Of a DNA stretch of 10,915 bases, positions 6,789 through 10,915 are shown one piece after another. The position numbers and the translations under genes were made by a program. The stretch covers positions 1 to 10,915 of the forward strand of contig CBFHSD010000058.1 in the NCBI GenBank assembly GCA_965658375.1, written 5' to 3'. The stretch comes from CBFHSD01 sp965658375. GTDB lineage: Bacteria > Bacteroidota > Bacteroidia > Flavobacteriales_G > Salibacteraceae. Each line of letters opens with the position of its first letter. Within the stretch, counting starts at the first letter, position 1. A model generated the notes under the pieces. That model was not told the DNA's origin. It searched no databases and saw only the letters and a list, made by a program, of their open reading frames with translations.

Positions 6789-9700
6789 CTGCCACTACCT
6801 CAACCCATTTACCTGGTTGTACAGCCATGATTTCATCATCATACATGGCATTGGATAATACTGCGGGTGAATAATACCTTCCTAAATAAGTTGCGTTCAA
6901 GCGCACACGATACGTTTGGTAACGCCTAGAGCTGATGTTGTAATACGTTAATACGCGATCATCTCTTATATCTTGATAAACAGGTACAGATGCTTGCTGC
7001 ACGTTTGGTCCTGCCATCATACGATCGTTCAATATTTCCCAACCCGATGGGAACACCTGCGTTAATGCCATTTCTTGGTAATACCCTCGTGTTCCTGGAT
7101 TGTATATCTGTACCTCTGCCATAAAATCAGTGCCCTGAGAAAGTTGGCTTACATCAATTTCATTGCCTTCTAAATCCAGGTAATTCACCTTCATATCTAG
7201 GTTTTTCTGTATGCGCTCTTCTCTTCCTTCTAAAGGTTGACCGGTAGTAATTAAACGTGCAAATAATTTACTGTTTGAGGTATTCTTTACAGCTAAATCA
7301 ATGGCATTTATAGAAGCACCTGGACTATGTTTAGTCTGAATCATAGAAAGTTGAGTAGCATAACTCTTATTCTTGCCATTGAAGCCAATATCAGCTTGAA
7401 TGCCATTGCCCTTCATTTGATCTCCAGAATATTCTGCTACACCCATTAGGCAAAATGCCGTAGTTTGGGTACTCATGTATTTTTTATTACCCAACGCTTC
7501 TGCCATGCTAATCGCTAAACGAGCAGCATCGGTGTCTTCACCAATGGCTAAAAGTGTTTTTAAAATAAATGCTTCATCTCTCAAATTAGACCCGTAAGAA
7601 TAACTGAGTTCTACATATTGAGGGATGCGATCATCCACATTTTCAATCAACTTTTTAGCTACCTCAACTTGTCCAGCTTCTGTGTAGGCTAAGGCTAAAA
7701 TCCATGTAGAACTTAAATCTAAATTCTCTTGCCCTTTCAATAAATTCATGACTCCTAATTCTGGCGAACCAGCCAATGCCAAGGTATACAACCTATACGC
7801 TTGAATACGCTGAGCATAGGATCGCATTCTATCGCTATTGGCACTCCAAGTGCGACTGCTAGAGCGCTGGTATTTGAGCCATTGCGATTTTAATCCTGCT
7901 GGAAGTAGGTAGCCTTTGGCTTCTGCTTCCAGCATAAAGTGTCCTGCATAATTAGAGCCCCAATCACTTGCGTGAATAGATCCTGGCCAATAGCCCAAAC
8001 CACCCGATGACACTTGGAAATTTCTATACTTCTCTAAAGTTGCATTGATGTAATAATCCCGCTTTTGTTTTTGTTCTCCTGAAAGCTCTATAAGCTCTTC
8101 CAAGTACAATTGAGGAAATGCAGAAGAGGTTGTTTGCTCTATACATCCATGCGGATAACGAATCAAATACCCCAACCGATCTTCAAGATTAAGTGCAGGT
8201 AAAACACTCAATTCAACGGCCGCTATATTGGTGTTTGAAATCCCGAAATAATCTACCGATGTATCCCAAACTTCACCCGGTTGTAAAAGCGTATCTGTAA
8301 TGATGGAATAACTAGGGTTAGGACTGCGCACATCAAGCTCAATTTTATAAACTGATTTCTCGTTTCCACTTGTTGCCGTGAGTTTAGCTCTAGCAATACC
8401 AACATCTTTCGCCACTTTAAGATCAAAGAAAAGTACTTCATCACCCACTTTATCAAAGTGCATAGATTTGGTTTTTTCACCAATAATGGAAAGCAATTCA
8501 TTGGTTTCTAAAGTGAGCTTTACATCTTTCACATGCTTTTCCATCGCAAACACATTCGCGGGGAGTTTTACGCTTTCTCCTGGTCCCAATACCCGAGGTA
8601 AAGTGCCCGTAACCATTAATGGTTTGCGCACAGGAATAGCTTTTTCTGTTTTACCGTAAGCTTCATCTTGACCTGCAACAACCATGACCCTCACAGAACC
8701 AATGTAATTGGGTATTTCTATTTGATGTGTTTTGCTTTCTCCTTCTTCTAAGTAAAAAGGTCCTTCAAAACGTACCAATGGTTTAAAGCGCATGGCTTTT
8801 TGCTTGTTGGCATCTGCATTTGATCCATCACCACCAATACTCAAAATGCTTCCGATTTGCTCTCCGAAAGCACCCATCACCAAATCATACATATCCCAAG
8901 TGTTCACACCTAAGGCTTCTCTTGCATAAAAATGGTTCCATAAATCTGGCGTTTTAAACCTTGTAAGGTCTATAAGGCCTTCATCTACAATGGCCAGTGT
9001 GTAGGTCATTGCGCGACCATTGGATTCAGAAACTTTAAAATCTACGGTAGATTCTGGTCTAATTACCTCTGGCGCGTCTAACTCTGGTTCTAAATGTGTT
9101 TCTCCATTTTCTACTAAAATGGGTATTACACCAAACATACGAATGGGTCGGTCATTTTCTGTTTGCCCATGTGGTTGAACCAACATGATATTGGCAAATA
9201 CATTTGGTGCCATATTTTCATCTGCCGTAATCTCTACTTTGGTTTCACCCTCTTCTGTTTTTACCCAAAAACTTTGCAGCACTTTGGTTCCATTCTCTAA
9301 ACAAACTAAAGCTCTACCGTTAGCTGGAGAAGGAAAGGTTATTTCTATATTTTCACCCACTTGGTAGTTCTCTTTATTGCTGCTAAAACCAAGCATGGTT
9401 GAAGCCTCACTATCTGTTCTGTTAGCGCGCATCCAATAAGGCCAATCAAAATAAATGAGTTGTGCTGTAGAATGACCACTTACTGGATCAGTCACTTTAA
9501 TTAAATAGCGACCCCAATTGTCTTTTGGAATAGTAATGTCAATAGATCCTTCGCCATTAACAGGTTTAATCACATCATCTTTTACTTTGGTGTAAGAGCT
9601 TGAAGAGAGGTGGTTGTAATTGGAGCCGCTGTAACGATCATACCACCATCTGCGATTCAAACGATACATCTCAAAATTTAATTCATTTCGGGTTGTTTTC

Positions 9701-10915
9701 TTCCCTTTATCATCCAACACCACTACTTGTACTGTATGCTTTTGGCCTGTTTCTAAAGCACCTCCCCACATTTTACCTTCGGGAACCAACATACCTACAT
9801 AAGCGCTGTAAGGTGAATAAGTAATGGTTTGATAGTCTACACTAAAATTTCCTCCTGGTTCAAAAACCTTTGTGTTAAATGCAGCTCTGAGTTTACCTGG
9901 AGCACTGGACTGATAACTTGGAACTTCAATATTCAACTCGGCCTTCCCATTTTCATCTGTTTTTCCTTCAAAAACAGTGGTCTCATCGGTATAAAAATTC
10001 TTTTGAATGTTATTATCGAAATGGTAGTTTTTATAGGTTTTAAATGTGGTGCGACTTGCACTCAGAACCATATCTACCTTGGCTTTTAAGTTTTTTGCTA
10101 TTGCTCCATGTAACCACTTAGCTTCTAAGTTACCATTCAGTTCATCGGCTTGAAAAATCTCTTTTCCATTAAAATCTAAGTTGATTTTAAGTCGATTGGG
10201 TTTTACAGTCTCAATACGCAGGTTTTTATAAAAATTACGGTTTCCTACACGCACTGTTGCTTGATAAATTCCTGTTGGGTCTTCTGCATTTGTTGCTGTT
10301 CTGAAATCGTAAAAACCATTGATATTTGTTGTTTTTACCAAACGTTTTACCATTTGACCTCTTGGGTTTTTAATCTCTAGAATAATGGGATGGTTTGCAG
10401 GTAATAAAGCTTCTTGATCTTGCAACACAAAAGTTAGGTACAAACTATCTCCTGGTCTCCAAACACCTCTTTCTCCATATAAATATCCTTTTAAACCATC
10501 TCTAACGGTAGAACCTGTGATGTCAAATTTTGATAGAGATAAAGAGTTTCCTCTCTCAACTTTGAGGTAATTTTTTTGATCTTGGTAAGAGACTTCAACC
10601 ACGAAAGGTTCGCGATTGAGATTTATTTTTATCATGCCATCACCACCAGTGGTTGAGGTTGAAATGATTTGTTGTTGGTAATCATATACAATCACTTCTG
10701 CACCACTTATTGGATTTGTGGTGAGCATGTCGTTCACCACTACCAACATTTCATTATTTCCGCCCATTTTAGCAATAACACCAAGGTCTGAGGCCATGAC
10801 TGTTTTACTTACACGTGTATTGTAGCGTGAGTAATATGCCTGATGACAAGGATCTTCTCTATGGTCCCAATCGTAATAGTAGTAATCGTAATAATTATCG
10901 TAGTACAGGCTTTCT
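6775..10915 (-). CDS. Bacterial alpha-2-macroglobulin, 5' end outside window
   Basis: Large periplasmic protease-trapping protein related to eukaryotic alpha-2-macroglobulin and E. coli YfhM. Protease cleavage of a bait segment exposes a reactive thioester that captures the attacker. The frame is open to the right edge; the Met at 10797 is internal, since 39 more residues are readable before it. At least 1379 residues are present, and several hundred more, including any signal or lipoprotein peptide, are expected outside. Numbering from Met10797: an MG2-type domain with GERGVWRPGDSLYL (~105-120), the bait-region-type domain from ~475, and the A2M core with LVRFEGPFYLEEGES (~670). The thioester motif GCIEQTTS has Cys885 and Gln888 (codons 8143-8145 and 8134-8136). 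Next come an alpha-helical thioester domain to ~1100 and a C-terminal receptor-like domain with DIRDDR. The intact CxEQ implies an active trap. The stop overlaps the pbpC start, forming a known conserved gene pair. Confidence 0.95.
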   Translation of the reverse strand, partial: ESLYYDNYYDYYYYDWDHREDPCHQAYYSRYNTRVSKTVMASDLGVIAKMGGNNEMLVVVNDMLTTNPISGAEVIVYDYQQQIISTSTTGGDGMIKINLNREPFVVEVSYQDQKNYLKVERGNSLSLSKFDITGSTVRDGLKGYLYGERGVWRPGDSLYLTFVLQDQEALLPANHPIILEIKNPRGQMVKRLVKTTNINGFYDFRTATNAEDPTGIYQATVRVGNRNFYKNLRIETVKPNRLKINLDFNGKEIFQADELNGNLEAKWLHGAIAKNLKAKVDMVLSASRTTFKTYKNYHFDNNIQKNFYTDETTVFEGKTDENGKAELNIEVPSYQSSAPGKLRAAFNTKVFEPGGNFSVDYQTITYSPYSAYVGMLVPEGKMWGGALETGQKHTVQVVVLDDKGKKTTRNELNFEMYRLNRRWWYDRYSGSNYNHLSSSSYTKVKDDVIKPVNGEGSIDITIPKDNWGRYLIKVTDPVSGHSTAQLIYFDWPYWMRANRTDSEASTMLGFSSNKENYQVGENIEITFPSPANGRALVCLENGTKVLQSFWVKTEEGETKVEITADENMAPNVFANIMLVQPHGQTENDRPIRMFGVIPILVENGETHLEPELDAPEVIRPESTVDFKVSESNGRAMTYTLAIVDEGLIDLTRFKTPDLWNHFYAREALGVNTWDMYDLVMGAFGEQIGSILSIGGDGSNADANKQKAMRFKPLVRFEGPFYLEEGESKTHQIEIPNYIGSVRVMVVAGQDEAYGKTEKAIPVRKPLMVTGTLPRVLGPGESVKLPANVFAMEKHVKDVKLTLETNELLSIIGEKTKSMHFDKVGDEVLFFDLKVAKDVGIARAKLTATSGNEKSVYKIELDVRSPNPSYSIITDTLLQPGEVWDTSVDYFGISNTNIAAVELSVLPALNLEDRLGYLIRYPHGCIEQTTSSAFPQLYLEELIELSGEQKQKRDYYINATLEKYRNFQVSSGGLGYWPGSIHASDWGSNYAGHFMLEAEAKGYLLPAGLKSQWLKYQRSSSRTWSANSDRMRSYAQRIQAYRLYTLALAGSPELGVMNLLKGQENLDLSSTWILALAYTEAGQVEVAKKLIENVDDRIPQYVELSYSYGSNLRDEAFILKTLLAIGEDTDAARLAISMAEALGNKKYMSTQTTAFCLMGVAEYSGDQMKGNGIQADIGFNGKNKSYATQLSMIQTKHSPGASINAIDLAVKNTSNSKLFARLITTGQPLEGREERIQKNLDMKVNYLDLEGNEIDVSQLSQGTDFMAEVQIYNPGTRGYYQEMALTQVFPSGWEILNDRMMAGPNVQQASVPVYQDIRDDRVLTYYNISSRRYQTYRVRLNATYLGRYYSPAVLSNAMYDDEIMAVQPGKWVEVVADDNE

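Noticed and set aside
8253..10089. Short open frames inside the macroglobulin gene (8253-8501 -, 8378-8659 +, 9185-9367 +, 9600-9824 +, 9829-10089 +)
   Set aside because: They are out of frame with, or antisense to, a continuous coding region with recognisable macroglobulin domains on both sides.
10795..10797. ATG at 10797 as the start of the macroglobulin
   Set aside because: The frame stays open to the right edge for 39 residues, and those residues look like family sequence leading into SDLGVIAK. No signal peptide follows this Met.
1..10915. Mobile elements, CRISPR arrays, tRNA/rRNA genes, riboswitches, attachment sites
   Set aside because: I saw no transposase motifs, regularly spaced repeats, cloverleaf sequences or long terminal repeats. 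Nearly all of the window is explained by five protein genes.

Overview
The window looks like an ordinary chromosomal segment from a member of the Bacteroidota, most likely the Flavobacteriia or a close relative. Support for this is the moderately AT-rich coding sequence, starts without obvious Shine-Dalgarno sequences, and the sequence character of the alpha-2-macroglobulin and PBP1C proteins. No genus can be named. There is no sign of a mobile element, CRISPR array, tRNA or rRNA.

Left part (1-3731, + strand): the 3' end of a multidrug-efflux operon. The gene for an RND-type inner-membrane permease enters from the left edge, with roughly its first 260 residues missing. Its stop overlaps the start of a TolC-family outer-membrane channel gene (ATGATTAG). 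A periplasmic adaptor gene would be expected just upstream, outside the window. Together the three proteins would form a proton-driven pump spanning both membranes.

Middle (3732-4486): a 226-base AT-rich intergenic stretch with small inverted repeats, then a short gene for an uncharacterised protein with four predicted membrane segments. A strong rho-independent terminator follows it. This hairpin lies over the 3' end of the convergent gene, so the stop codon of that gene falls in the hairpin loop.

Right part (4467-10915, - strand): a two-gene operon read right to left. It encodes a large bacterial alpha-2-macroglobulin (5' end beyond the right edge, thioester motif intact) followed by penicillin-binding protein 1C. 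The two genes overlap by 8 or 14 bases depending on the PBP1C start. The pair is a known conserved association: the macroglobulin is thought to trap foreign proteases in the periplasm, while the bifunctional PBP1C is thought to make or repair peptidoglycan.

I see no convincing undescribed system. The points most worth a second look are the terminator embedded in the PBP1C coding end, the lysine-to-asparagine change in the proton-relay segment of the RND pump, the competing inverted repeats ahead of the small membrane-protein gene, and that unassigned gene itself.
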